A stretch of 64,000 nucleotides of DNA from Accumulibacter phosphatis (GCF_000024165.1 NC_013194.1:4774001-4838000), one strand, 5' to 3'. Counted from the stretch's first letter, positions 8,431-17,107 are shown. The notes: a model not told the origin generated them from the sequence alone. A program made the numbers and translations.

Positions 8431-8673
8431 TCACCGTTTACCGGTAGCGGGGTACGAAGGATCGAGCGGGATTGCCGGTGTAGAAGCGAACCGGCAGCGA
8501 AACCCTGGTGAAGCCTTCGCCGCTGCCCAGCCGTTTCTGGACGACAGAGTGTAGGCGCCGCCGCTGTGCTCGAACGTCACCAGGAAAGGGTAGGCCGATG
8601 CGGCCGCGACGCACGCGGACAGCGAGCCCTGGACACTGAGGCCGCACAGCAGGCGGCAGGCCGCCGACGTCAT
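8431..8673 (-). CDS. Possible small exported protein, perhaps frameshifted (low confidence)
   Basis: This lies in the 378-bp stretch between ycbK and the next minus-strand gene, which otherwise shows no feature. An 80-residue frame starts with a signal-like hydrophobic Cys/Ala-rich segment and continues with YPFLVTFEHSGGAYTLSSR. A second minus frame over the same region ends with GFTRVSLPVRFYTGNPARS, which also looks protein-like. One single-base shift between the two would give one continuous small secreted protein. No family is recognised. Confidence 0.25.
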   Translation of the reverse strand: MTSAACRLLCGLSVQGSLSACVAAASAYPFLVTFEHSGGAYTLSSRNGWAAAKASPGFRCRFASTPAIPLDPSYPATGKR

Positions 8674-8801
8674 GAGGCCCTGCCGGGAAGCTGCACCGGC
8701 GCGCTCAGGAACAGGGGCAACGCGGCATCAGCCCGTACCTGATCCCCCAGCATCGCCTCGACGGTCGGCGAGCGTACGGCGCAGGCTGGCCCGCAATCTT
8801 C

Positions 8802-9191
8802 TCAGTAGCCCCAATAGCCGACTGCCGGCGCGGCGTACACCGGTTGCGCCGGCACGGTATAGACCGGACGCGCGGGCACCACGTAAACGGGCCGCGGTGG
8901 CTCCACGTAGACCGGCTGTGGTGGCGCCACATAGACCGGGCGCGGCGCGTAGTATGCCGAAGCCGCGACGCCGGCGGCTATGCCGGTAAGCGCCACGATG
9001 GCCGCCGGAGCAACCCAGCGCTCAGCGCGGTAGTCGTTCCGGTAGCGCCCCTCATGATGATGCCTATGCCGCGGTGGTTCGTAATACCCGTCGCGGTAAC
9101 CACCGTCATACCGGTGGTCGGCGAAAGCGGGGGCGGAAGCGCCCAGCGCGAGGCAGAGCGCGAGGCAGAGAGAGGTGATTGGCGTTTTCAT
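8802..9191 (-). CDS. Hypothetical exported protein rich in Tyr, Pro and Val
   Basis: A 129-residue protein with a clear Sec signal (MKTPITSLCLALCLALGASAP, cleavage near AFA-D), a His/Arg/Tyr-rich segment (HRYDGGYRDGYYEPPRHRHHH), a hydrophobic stretch (APAAIVALTGIAAGVAASAYY, about residues 62-82) and a C-terminal run of seven imperfect units of the form PxPVYVxP. The repeats suggest an extended surface or periplasmic polypeptide. The function is unknown; similar short YXPP-rich secreted proteins are common in betaproteobacteria. Confidence 0.7.
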   Translation of the reverse strand: MKTPITSLCLALCLALGASAPAFADHRYDGGYRDGYYEPPRHRHHHEGRYRNDYRAERWVAPAAIVALTGIAAGVAASAYYAPRPVYVAPPQPVYVEPPRPVYVVPARPVYTVPAQPVYAAPAVGYWGY

Positions 9192-9296
9192 GAGCCAAGT
9201 AACGCCGCAGGCCGTCGTCGGATGACAGCGGCGCCCAACGCCAATCAGGTCATTGCGAATGTCTGGCGGCGCACCGTCGGCAAGGCATCTGACACA

Positions 9297-9770
9297 CTAG
9301 CTCTTCTCCCGGTTGGTAGTGCGCGAAGCGTGTAGGTTTTCGATGAAGCTGGTGGCCAGAGCGATTTCCCTCAGGAAACAGGCCAGTCCGGCAATCAGGC
9401 TGGCCATTGCCGCCACGAAGAGGACGGCAATGGTACTCGAGAGATCTATCCGCAGTTCGGCGCCAACGAACAGGGCGACGACGACCAGGCAGACGAGCAG
9501 GTCGCAGACCGTGCACAGGATGATCGCCCAGTGAATGAGTTTCGCCCGCCGCGACAGGGAGATCTTGGTTGCCAGATCGCCGGCACTTTCCACCTCGGTC
9601 GATCCCGCAGGCAAGGCCTTGTCGAGAACGTGGAATCGGTCGATCACGCGTCCCAGGCGATTGGTCAGAACGGCCAGGAGCGCACCGACGCCGGCCAGCA
9701 GGAAGACCGGCGCGACCGCAAGTTGTATCACCTGTGCTACCGAAGACACCTGATGGTGAGCCTCGACCAT
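9297..9770 (-). CDS. DUF2721 family membrane protein
   Basis: A 157-residue inner-membrane protein with three hydrophobic segments (about residues 12-35, 80-104 and 110-135). The sequence LAVAPVFLLAGVGALLAVLT followed by NRLGRVIDR is typical of DUF2721 proteins, whose function is unknown. It stands alone between the exported protein gene and the DMT transporter, with about 160 bp of apparently non-coding sequence upstream. Confidence 0.75.
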   Translation of the reverse strand: MVEAHHQVSSVAQVIQLAVAPVFLLAGVGALLAVLTNRLGRVIDRFHVLDKALPAGSTEVESAGDLATKISLSRRAKLIHWAIILCTVCDLLVCLVVVALFVGAELRIDLSSTIAVLFVAAMASLIAGLACFLREIALATSFIENLHASRTTNREKS

Positions 9771-9928
9771 GAACTCGCTCCGTGGATGCTGCGTTCACGA
9801 GTCTACAGGAAATACGGGCGCCGTCTTGCCGATTGGCGCCGGTTCACGACAGCCGAAGGTAGTGGTGGCCGCCCCCTGGGGCCATCAGCGCAGGTCGGAA
9901 CGTCCGCCAGGCGCTACTGCTCCCGCAC

Positions 9929-10837
9929 TCACTGGCGATGGTCGCAACTGCCTGCTGCCGGCAGGTTGACCAGCACGATGCCGGTCGCCACGCAGATGGC
10001 GGCGACGATGAAGCTTGTCGTCAGCCGCTCGCCGAGGAACAACACGCCGAAGGCGACGCCGAAAAGCGGCGTCAGGAACGAGAACACCATCAGTCGGCCG
10101 GTGAGGTGACGGGTGAGCAGCCAGAACCAGGTGAGGTAACTGGCAAAGGCGACGATGACGCCCTGATAGGCCAGCGCCAGCACCACCGGCAAGGTGAGTG
10201 CGCCGATCGTTGCCTCGCCGACCAAGGGGGCGATCGGCAGCAGGAGAGCGGTCGACGTGGCGAGCTGATAGAAGAGGACACGGGTGGCGCTGATGCTCGC
10301 CAGCTTGCTCGCCCGGATCAGAACCGTCGTCGCCGCCCAACCGACTGCGGCCAGCACTCCCAGCACATCGCCGATCCAGGCGTTCGGACGAGCACCGCCC
10401 TTGCCGGCAAATGCCAGGACGATGCCGGCGAAGGCGAGCGAGATGCCGCCGAGATGTCGCCAGCGCAGTTGTTCGCCCGGCACGCACCAGTGCAGCCCGA
10501 GCACGGTCAGGCACGGAGCGGTATAGAGAAAGACGATCATGCGCGAAGCCGTCGTGTAGGCGAGCCCAAGGTAGATGAAGAGGAACTCGATCGCGAACAG
10601 CAGCCCCGCGAGGAGACCCATGCGCAAGGTGCCGTCGCGCTGCCAGAATGCCAGGCCACGCCAGCGCGCCCAGAGCGTCAGGAGCAGCAGGGCGATAGCC
10701 GAGCGCAACCCCGACTGGAGCACCGGGCTGATGCCTTCGCTGGCGATCTTGATGCTGACCTGCTGGTAGCCCCAGGTCGCGCAGAGCAGGATCATCAAGG
10801 CAAAGGCGGAGAGACCGGGAGGCGTTCGCTGTTCCAT
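9929..10837 (-). CDS. EamA/DMT-superfamily exporter
   Basis: A 302-residue inner-membrane protein with about ten predicted helices in two EamA repeats. FALMILLCATWGYQQVSIKIA opens the first repeat, and the second ends with FSFLTPLFGVAFGVLFLGERLT, the P-x-FGxxxGxxxLGE motif of the family. Members export metabolites or amino acids; the substrate cannot be deduced here. It lies about 100 bp downstream of modC on the same strand, but nothing else links it to molybdate. Confidence 0.85.
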   Translation of the reverse strand: MEQRTPPGLSAFALMILLCATWGYQQVSIKIASEGISPVLQSGLRSAIALLLLTLWARWRGLAFWQRDGTLRMGLLAGLLFAIEFLFIYLGLAYTTASRMIVFLYTAPCLTVLGLHWCVPGEQLRWRHLGGISLAFAGIVLAFAGKGGARPNAWIGDVLGVLAAVGWAATTVLIRASKLASISATRVLFYQLATSTALLLPIAPLVGEATIGALTLPVVLALAYQGVIVAFASYLTWFWLLTRHLTGRLMVFSFLTPLFGVAFGVLFLGERLTTSFIVAAICVATGIVLVNLPAAGSCDHRQ

Positions 10838-10940
10838 CGGCTTGCGTCAGGTGTGCCGCGATTCAGCGGGATGCGTTCGGCGTCCGACGCGGGAGCGCGC
10901 TGCGGTCACGGCGCAGCAGGGTCGGGGTGACCGGAAGGCG

Positions 10941-12074
10941 TCATGGCGAAACATCGCCTCGACCGCTGGCTGGCGCGCGGCTCGCCTCCTCCGCAGGAAG
11001 CAGGCGCACGGCGGATTTCTGCAACTGCAGCAGGATACTGGCGCCGGGGATGATCCCTCGCCGCTGCGCCACCGAAGCGCCAATGGCGAAGGACAGCGTC
11101 GCGTCGCGGCGACCGGCGACGCGCGCGCTCACCGTCGCGTGGCCGCGCCAGGCGAGTCTTTCGCTGACGCATGCAGCGACCGTATTCTCACGATCGCTCT
11201 GGTGCTCGCGGACGAGGACGACAGCCGCCTCGGGGACCATCCAGGAGACCGTGTCACCGACCGCAAAACCCGCGTGATACGGCGCCAGCAGCGGCTGGCC
11301 CAGCCAGTCGATGACGGTCGTCGCGGTCTCCGGCGATTGCTCGAGCACCTTGCCGGCAAACAGGTTCGGCTGGTCGGTCAGGCGTGCCACCAGTGCGCTT
11401 GCCGGTCGCGCCAGCATCTCGTCCGGTGCCGCCGTCTGGAGCGTGCGGCCGTGGTGCAGGACAGTCATCCGGTCGGCCAGCAGACTCGCCTCTTCGAGGT
11501 CGTGGGTCACGAGAACGATCGGGATCGGCAACGAGCGCCGCAAGTGGATGAGCTGGCGCAGCAACTTGCGGCGGGTGACCTGATCGACGGCCGAAAACGG
11601 CTCGTCCAGCAGCAGCACCTGCGGATCGCGCGCCAAGGCGCGGGCGATCGCCACGCGCTGCTGCTGGCCGCCCGACAATTCGGCCGGGCGGCGTGCCTCG
11701 AGACCTTCGAGATTGGCGCGCGCCAGCCACTCGCGTGCCTTTGCCGATCGCTCGCCCGGCGCCAGATGCTGCAGCGCCAGCGTCACGTTGGCGAGTGCCG
11801 TCAGATGCGGAAACAGCGCGTAGTGTTGAAAGACGAAGCCGACGCGGCGCCCTTGCGGCGTCACATCGATGCCGCGCGCGGCGTCGAACCAGGTGGCGTC
11901 GCCGCAGCGCACGTAGCCACCCGCGGGTCGGTGCAGCCCGGCGAGGCAACGCAGGATGGTCGACTTGCCACTGCCCGACGGCCCCACCAGCGCCAGCAGT
12001 TCGCCCCGCTCGCAGGCGATGTCGGCGGCCAGCGGGATCGGAGCCGACTGCTCGAGGCGGGCGAGCAGGCTCAT
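10941..12074 (-). CDS. modC: Molybdate ABC transporter ATP-binding protein
   Basis: A 377-residue ATPase that powers molybdate import. Walker A GPSGSGKST near residue 33, the Q-loop region FVFQHYALFPHLT, the ABC signature LSGGQQQRVAIARAL and Walker B VLLLDEPFSAVD are intact. The C-terminal ~120 residues (from DQPNLFAGKV) form the regulatory part seen in ModC, with a segment near the end resembling a TOBE/Mop-type oxyanion-binding domain. The start ATG at 12074 overlaps the modB stop as ATGA, indicating translational coupling. The open frame extends upstream but that overlaps modB. Confidence 0.9.
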   Translation of the reverse strand: MSLLARLEQSAPIPLAADIACERGELLALVGPSGSGKSTILRCLAGLHRPAGGYVRCGDATWFDAARGIDVTPQGRRVGFVFQHYALFPHLTALANVTLALQHLAPGERSAKAREWLARANLEGLEARRPAELSGGQQQRVAIARALARDPQVLLLDEPFSAVDQVTRRKLLRQLIHLRRSLPIPIVLVTHDLEEASLLADRMTVLHHGRTLQTAAPDEMLARPASALVARLTDQPNLFAGKVLEQSPETATTVIDWLGQPLLAPYHAGFAVGDTVSWMVPEAAVVLVREHQSDRENTVAACVSERLAWRGHATVSARVAGRRDATLSFAIGASVAQRRGIIPGASILLQLQKSAVRLLPAEEASRAPASGRGDVSP

Positions 12075-12733
12075 CGGCGGCCCAGCGAACGTCCCAGCCG
12101 GCTGACCAGAGCAACGGCGATGAACGAGAGTGCCAGGAGCAGCGCCGACATGGCGGCGGCGGCCGAATCGTTGAATGCCTGCGCCTGGTCGTAGATGGCG
12201 ATGGCGATGGTCCTCGTCTCGCCCGGCAGACTGCCGCCGACCATCAGCACGACGCCGAACTCGCCGAGCGTGTGGGCGAAGGTAAGCGCCAATGCGGCCG
12301 CGATCCCCGGCCAGGCGAGCGGCAGTTCGACGCGCAGAAAGGTCTGCCAGCGCGATAGCCCGGAAACCCACGCCGCTTCGCGCACTTCGCGCGGAATCGC
12401 AGCGAAGGCCCGCTGCATCGGTTGCACGGCGAAGGGCAGATTGAAGATCAGAGACGCAGCGAGCAGACCGTCGAAGGTAAACACCAGCGCCCGTCCGGTC
12501 AGCGCATGATAGATCTGGCCCAGCGACGAAGCATTGCCGAAACCGAGCAGCAGGTAATAGCCGAGAACCGTCGGCGGCAGGACCAGTGGCAGCAGGATCG
12601 CCGCCTCCAGCGCCCCCTGGCCGCGAAATCGCGACCACGCCAGCAGACGTGCCAGACAGATGCCCAGCGGCAGCAGCAACAGCACGGTGGCGGCAGCGAG
12701 TTGCAGCGACAGCGAAAGGGCTTGCCAGTCCAT
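12071..12733 (-). CDS. modB: Molybdate ABC transporter permease
   Basis: A 220-residue inner-membrane permease with about five helices. The EAA loop that contacts ModC reads EVREAAWVSGLSRWQTFLRV (near residues 136-155), followed by the characteristic LAFAHTLGEFGVVLMVGG-like segment, here FAHTLGEFGVVLMVGGSLPG. It starts 10 bp after the modA stop and overlaps modC. Confidence 0.92.
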   Translation of the reverse strand: MDWQALSLSLQLAAATVLLLLPLGICLARLLAWSRFRGQGALEAAILLPLVLPPTVLGYYLLLGFGNASSLGQIYHALTGRALVFTFDGLLAASLIFNLPFAVQPMQRAFAAIPREVREAAWVSGLSRWQTFLRVELPLAWPGIAAALALTFAHTLGEFGVVLMVGGSLPGETRTIAIAIYDQAQAFNDSAAAAMSALLLALSFIAVALVSRLGRSLGRR

Positions 12734-12743
12734 CAGCGACCGA

Positions 12744-13508
12744 TCACCTGGCCGGCAGCGAGAAGCCGTAGCGTTCGAAGACGGCGCGCGCCGCCGGTTG
12801 TTGCAGGTAGTCGTAGAAGCGCTCGGCGCCTTCGCTGGCGTGGCGCGTCAAGGCCATCCGCTGGCGCAGCGGCGGGTGCCAACTCTCGGGAATCAGCGCC
12901 GCCAGGCCGCGCTTGGCCAGTTCCGGCGAGCGGACCAGCGACCAGGCGACGATGCCACCTTGCGCCGAGCCGCTGAGCGCGAAACGGGCCGCCTGCGCCA
13001 CGTTGTCGCCGAGGACCAGCCGCCCCTGCAGCGGCTGCCACAGGCCGGCGCGCTCGAGCGCAGCGCGCGCGGCACGTCCGTAGGGAGCGTGCTCGGGGTT
13101 GGCGATCGCCAGGCGTTGCAGACGGCCGTCGGCAAGCGCGGCGGCCAGGCCTTGCAGTTCGCCATCGACAGGCAACGGCGAGCCGTGCGGTGCCAGCAGC
13201 GCGATACGACCGATAGCGTACAGCCGACCCCGGTCGCGCAGAAAACCCTGCGCCGCCAGCCGGAAGATGTCCTCCTCGTCGGCCGCCAGGAACAGGTCGA
13301 CAGGCGCTCCCTGGGGAATCTGACGCGCGAGGTTGCCGGAAGAACCGAACGAGATGCGAATCCTGTTGCCGGTGTCTCTTTCGTAGGTGGCGGCGATTTC
13401 GCCGAGGGCGAAGGTCAGGTCGGCCGCGGCGGCGACCGTCGTCGTGTCGGCGCCGCGCGCACTCGCGACGCAGGCGAGCAGCAAGAGCGACAGCCACCAG
13501 CGGCGCAT
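12744..13508 (-). CDS. modA: Molybdate-binding periplasmic protein
   Basis: A 254-residue substrate-binding protein with a Sec signal (MRRWWLSLLLLACVASARGAD). The mature N-terminus VAAAADLTFALGEIA and GSSGNLARQIPQGAPVDLF are the two oxyanion-binding segments of ModA; IANPEHAPYGRAARAAL is the conserved hinge region. It is first in modABC and starts only 4 bp after the upstream hydroxyacid dehydrogenase stop, so the five minus-strand genes from 15171 to 10941 may be one transcript. Molybdate would feed molybdenum cofactor enzymes. Confidence 0.92.
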   Translation of the reverse strand: MRRWWLSLLLLACVASARGADTTTVAAAADLTFALGEIAATYERDTGNRIRISFGSSGNLARQIPQGAPVDLFLAADEEDIFRLAAQGFLRDRGRLYAIGRIALLAPHGSPLPVDGELQGLAAALADGRLQRLAIANPEHAPYGRAARAALERAGLWQPLQGRLVLGDNVAQAARFALSGSAQGGIVAWSLVRSPELAKRGLAALIPESWHPPLRQRMALTRHASEGAERFYDYLQQPAARAVFERYGFSLPAR

Positions 13509-13512
13509 CGCC

Positions 13513-14469
13513 TCAGGCGACCCGGTTCTGCGGTTCGCCGCGCGCGAAGGCTTCGAGGTTGGCGGTCAGTTGATCGGCGAGAGACTGCATCGCCGGCCGA
13601 CTCGCCCAGGCAACATGCGGGGTCAGCAGAAAGTTGGGCAGCGCCAGCAGGTCCGGTGCCAACAGGACGTTGCCGGCGCCTGGCGGTTCGACGCTCAGCA
13701 CGTCGAAGCCGGCACCGGCGATCCAGCCCTCCTGCAGCGCCCTCGCCAGAGCGGTCTCGTCGACGAGACCGCCACGCGCGCTGTTGATCAGCAAGGCCGA
13801 ACGTTTCATCGCGCGCAGTTCAGGCTCGCCGATCAGATGCGTCGTTTCCGCGTTCAGCGGGCAATGCAGCGAGATCGCGTCGGCCACGCGCAAGGCCTCG
13901 GCGAACGGCGTATAGCCGGCACGTACCGCGGACGCGCCCTTGCGCTCGCAGCGCAGGACGCGCATGCCGAAGGCCTCGGCCAGGCGAGCAACGCCCCTAC
14001 CGAGGCTGCCGCTACCGACCAGCGCCAGCGTTGCGCCGTGCAGATCGCGGATCGGGAAATCGAAGAAGCAGAACTGCTCGGACGCTTGCCACTTGCCGGC
14101 GGCCACCGCCTGTCGGTAGGCGAGCACATTGCGCGAAAGCGCCAGCAGCAGCGCGAAGACATGCTCGGGAACCGTATGTTCGGCGTAGCCGCGGATGTTC
14201 GAGACGACGATGCGCCGGGCTCGGCAGGCTTCGAGGTCGACGTTGTTGGTACCGGTCGCCGCCACGGCGACCATCTGCAACGCCGGCAGCGCGGCGATCA
14301 ATTCGCCGCCGAGCGTGAGCTTGTTGACGATCGCGATCGTCGCCCCAGCAAGCCGCTCCGCGACCTGGACCTGCAAGCTCTGCGCGTGTTCGACCCAGTG
14401 ATGGGGAAAATCCGGCCGGCGGACATCGGCGATAATCGACTCACGCTCGAGGTAGACGATGCGGTGCAT
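13513..14469 (-). CDS. NAD-dependent D-2-hydroxyacid dehydrogenase family protein
   Basis: A 318-residue enzyme of the D-2-hydroxyacid dehydrogenase family, which reduces 2-keto acids such as hydroxypyruvate, glyoxylate or phenylpyruvate. The Rossmann motif is VGSGSLGRGVA near residue 150. Catalytic residues sit in INSARGGLVDETAL (Arg, near 233), the Glu-containing GFDVLSVEPP and the catalytic His in LTPHVAWAS near 285. The sequence resembles glycerate/hydroxypyruvate reductases but the substrate is not determined. It is tightly packed between the ALDH-like gene (3 bp) and modA (4 bp). Confidence 0.85.
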   Translation of the reverse strand: MHRIVYLERESIIADVRRPDFPHHWVEHAQSLQVQVAERLAGATIAIVNKLTLGGELIAALPALQMVAVAATGTNNVDLEACRARRIVVSNIRGYAEHTVPEHVFALLLALSRNVLAYRQAVAAGKWQASEQFCFFDFPIRDLHGATLALVGSGSLGRGVARLAEAFGMRVLRCERKGASAVRAGYTPFAEALRVADAISLHCPLNAETTHLIGEPELRAMKRSALLINSARGGLVDETALARALQEGWIAGAGFDVLSVEPPGAGNVLLAPDLLALPNFLLTPHVAWASRPAMQSLADQLTANLEAFARGEPQNRVA

Positions 14470-14472
14470 GAC

Positions 14473-15171
14473 TCAACCCCTGAAAGGCTTGCCGTGGCCG
14501 GCTGCGATAGCACGGACGGCGGCGCCGAGCGCCGGGTCGCCGGTAAACAGCAGGACGCTCACCGCGGTCGCCGCACAGAGACCCTCGATGGCCGCCAGAT
14601 CGCCGTGCAGGACGTTGACGACGCCGGCCGGGAAGCCGCTGCGTGCGGTCAGTTCGGCGAGCGCGAAGGCAGCCGACGGCGCCTTCGGGCTGGGCTTGAG
14701 GACCACCGCTGCGCCGGCCAGCAGCGCCGGGCAGGCAGCTTGCAGCAGACCGAGCAAGGGCGCGGCATCGTCGCTGACGACTGCGACGATGCCACCGGCT
14801 GCCCCACCGTCAGCACTTGTCGTGCGCAGCAGGGCCACGGCATCGCTCACCTCGGCCGCCGCGGCCTCGCCAGGCTTGCCGGTTTCCTCGGCGATCAAAT
14901 GGGCAAAGTGCGACGCGTATCCGGCCAGGGCATCGCCGACCAGCGTCAGCAACTGCGCGCGCTCGACCGTCGTTCGTGCCGCCCAGGATGGCAAGGCGCT
15001 GCCTGCCGAGGCGACCGCCGCCTGCGCTTCGGCGGCACCGCACAACGGCGTTCGCCGCCTCACCCGGCCACTACGGGGATCGCGCACATCGAAAAAGGCC
15101 GGCGCCATCGTCAAATAGGCGTGGCCGTTGATCCACAGCGGAATGGCCAGCATTTCGTCACTCTCGGTCAT
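14473..15171 (-). CDS. Aldehyde dehydrogenase-like protein lacking the catalytic domain
   Basis: 232 residues that align with only the N-terminal half of the aldehyde dehydrogenase fold (normally about 480). Visible ALDH features are INGHAYL, SWAARTTVERAQLL, AEETGKP, ALLAGAAVVLKPSPKAP (the NAD-site Lys) and GFPAGVVNVLHG; the protein stops just after LFTGDPALGAAV, before the catalytic Glu (ELGG) and Cys. The ATG at 15171 is preceded by AGGAG. No continuation occurs downstream, since the dehydrogenase gene begins 3 bp later. It is either a decayed gene kept in an operon or a stand-alone nucleotide-binding domain. Confidence 0.75.
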   Translation of the reverse strand: MTESDEMLAIPLWINGHAYLTMAPAFFDVRDPRSGRVRRRTPLCGAAEAQAAVASAGSALPSWAARTTVERAQLLTLVGDALAGYASHFAHLIAEETGKPGEAAAAEVSDAVALLRTTSADGGAAGGIVAVVSDDAAPLLGLLQAACPALLAGAAVVLKPSPKAPSAAFALAELTARSGFPAGVVNVLHGDLAAIEGLCAATAVSVLLFTGDPALGAAVRAIAAGHGKPFRG

Positions 15172-15341
15172 GGCACTCCTCGGCAAGGGCTCTCGTTGAT
15201 CGGCCGCGTGCCAGGCAGGTGACGAACAGCGATACGCGCATGATGGTAAGATATTGCGGCGCACAAGGTGCAGCGGGCGATCGGCGGAGCGCCCAATAGT
15301 ATTCCGCCAGCGAGCAAAACGGAAGGTTGGACGGAAAGGCC

Positions 15342-16121
15342 ATGGCCGAACAACAGGCAGAAAAGGCGTCGATTCAGGTCATCGAACGGATGATGTCGCT
15401 GCTCGACGTGCTGGCCGACCTGCCGGAACCGGCAAGTCTCAAGGTCCTCGCGAAGACCAGCGGACTCCACCCATCGACCGCCCATCGCATTCTGGCAGCG
15501 ATGACCAGCACCGCACTGGTTGAGCGCCACGAAGCGGGAACCTACTCCCTCGGCATCCGTTTGCTCGAACTGGGCAACATCGTCAAGTCGCGGATCGGCA
15601 TTCGCCAGCTCGCCCTGCCGTACATGCAGCAGTTGCACGAGGTCGTTGGCGAGGCCGTCAACCTCGGCATTCGTCACGAGGACGAGATCATTTACGTCGA
15701 GCGCACGTCCAGCGGCCGCTCGCTGGTGCGCGTGGTCTACTTGGTCGGCGGCCGCGCGCCGCTGCACCTCACGTCGGTTGGCAAGCTTTTTCTGGCGGCC
15801 GACGGGGTGGCCGACGTGCGCGCCTACGCGCGGCGGACCGGTCTGCCGGGCGAGACACCGCACTCGCTGACCCGTATCGATGCGCTCGAAAAGGAACTCG
15901 ACAAGATCCGTCGCCACGAAGTCGCCTACGACAACGAGGAGGCCGAGGTCGGCCTGCGCTGCGTCGCCGCGCCGATTCGCAACGACGAAGGTCAACTGGT
16001 CGCCGGACTGTCCATATCAGCGCCCACCGACCGTCATAACCCCGACTGGGTGACGCCGATCAAGGCAACCGCCAACCAGATCTCACAGGCCCTTGGCTAT
16101 CGCCGACCACTGCGCAAATAG
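15342..16121 (+). CDS. IclR-family transcriptional regulator
   Basis: 259 residues: an N-terminal winged helix (VIERMMSLLDVLADLPEPAS, then SGLHPSTAHRILAAM as recognition helix) and a C-terminal effector domain (from SRIGIRQLALPYM, with EVGLRCVAAPI and GLSISAPTDR). IclR proteins usually control neighbouring catabolic genes. It is divergent from the ALDH-like/hydroxyacid dehydrogenase/modABC set, across a 170-bp gap that contains an inverted repeat TTCCG-N13-CGGAA (15302-15324), a possible operator. The ATG at 15342 is chosen over the TTG at 15327, which would add five residues. Confidence 0.88.
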   Translation: MAEQQAEKASIQVIERMMSLLDVLADLPEPASLKVLAKTSGLHPSTAHRILAAMTSTALVERHEAGTYSLGIRLLELGNIVKSRIGIRQLALPYMQQLHEVVGEAVNLGIRHEDEIIYVERTSSGRSLVRVVYLVGGRAPLHLTSVGKLFLAADGVADVRAYARRTGLPGETPHSLTRIDALEKELDKIRRHEVAYDNEEAEVGLRCVAAPIRNDEGQLVAGLSISAPTDRHNPDWVTPIKATANQISQALGYRRPLRK

Positions 16122-16293
16122 GCCACGCTGGTCGCTTTGGCGCAGGCGACCGTGACCTGTCGACAACGCTGGCGCACGGACTCGCCCGCCCGGGTCAACG
16201 AAAAGCGGTGCGCGCGCGTTGACTGGAGTTGCCGGACACCATGCGCAGGGTTTCCTGCCGGTTTGCCGTTCCTATCTACTCTGGAGGAAATCC

Positions 16294-17076
16294 ATGCACA
16301 AGCTCATTGCCCTGTTGGTCGGTCTGCTGATGATCGCGGTAAACGCCTTTGCCGCGGTCAATGTCAACACCGCCAACGAGAAGGAGTTGCAGATGCTGAC
16401 CGGGATTGGCCCGGCGAAGGCCAAGGCGATCATCGACTACCGGACCAAGAACGGCGAGTTCAAGACTGTCGATGATCTGATCAAGGTCCCCGGAATTGGT
16501 CCGGCTGTTCTCGGCAAGATGAAGAGCGACGTGACACTGACGGGTCCGACGGCAGCCAAGCCCGCGGCCGGTGATGCGGCCAGACCGGCAGCCACCAGCG
16601 CGGCAGCACCAGCTGCTGCGGCCGCCAAGCCCACCGCTGCCGGTGGAAGCACCGTAGCAACACCGGTGCCTGCTCCCGCTGCCAAAACCGAGCCGGCCAA
16701 GCCCGCGGCACCGGCCACCCCAACGGCGGCGAGCGCGCCAGCTGCCCCGCCCGCGGCCAAACCCATGGCGCCGGCCACTCCGGCGGCGGCAAGCGCGCCG
16801 GCTGCCCCGGCCGCGGCCAAGCCCGTGACACCAGCCACCCCGGCGGCGGCGAACGCGCCGGCTGCGCCAGCCGCGGCCAAACCCGTGACGCCGGCGACCC
16901 CGGCGGCGGCGAGCGCACCGGCTGCCCCGGCCGCGACCAAGCCCGCCGTCAAGCCGGAGCCCGCGAAGGTCGAAGCCCCGAAAGGCAAGGCCGACGACAA
17001 GAACGCGACGGCGAAAGCGAAGAAGGATGCCGAGGCAACGTCCCAGAAGGCCGATGCCGGCGCGGCGAAGAAGTAA
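16294..17076 (+). CDS. ComEA-like helix-hairpin-helix protein with a long Ala/Pro-rich tail
   Basis: A 260-residue exported protein. The signal peptide MHKLIALLVGLLMIAVNAFA is followed directly by a ComEA-type double HhH domain (VNVNTANEKELQMLTGIGPA and DLIKVPGIGPAVLGKMK, about residues 21-88) that binds DNA without sequence specificity. The remaining ~170 residues are Ala/Pro/Lys low complexity with four 20-residue repeats, ending in a Lys/Ala/Glu-rich, probably helical, tail. GGAGG lies 6 nt before the ATG at 16294. In competence ComEA pulls DNA into the periplasm; most betaproteobacterial ComEA homologues lack the tail. No other competence gene is nearby. Confidence 0.85.
   Translation: MHKLIALLVGLLMIAVNAFAAVNVNTANEKELQMLTGIGPAKAKAIIDYRTKNGEFKTVDDLIKVPGIGPAVLGKMKSDVTLTGPTAAKPAAGDAARPAATSAAAPAAAAAKPTAAGGSTVATPVPAPAAKTEPAKPAAPATPTAASAPAAPPAAKPMAPATPAAASAPAAPAAAKPVTPATPAAANAPAAPAAAKPVTPATPAAASAPAAPAATKPAVKPEPAKVEAPKGKADDKNATAKAKKDAEATSQKADAGAAKK
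16711..16950 (+). repeat. Four tandem 60-bp repeats in the ComEA-like gene tail
   Basis: Four in-frame 60-bp units (16711, 16771, 16831, 16891) each encode a variant of PATPAAASAPAAPAAAKPVT. The copies differ at a few codons only, consistent with slippage or unequal recombination. Confidence 0.8.
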
Positions 17077-17107
17077 GCCCGGCTCTCCCGCACTCACCTG
17101 GACCACC

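Noticed and set aside
13387..15222. 611-residue plus-strand open frame opposite modA, the hydroxyacid dehydrogenase and the ALDH-like gene
   Set aside because: It spans three genes with clear family motifs on the other strand and has no recognisable motif itself.
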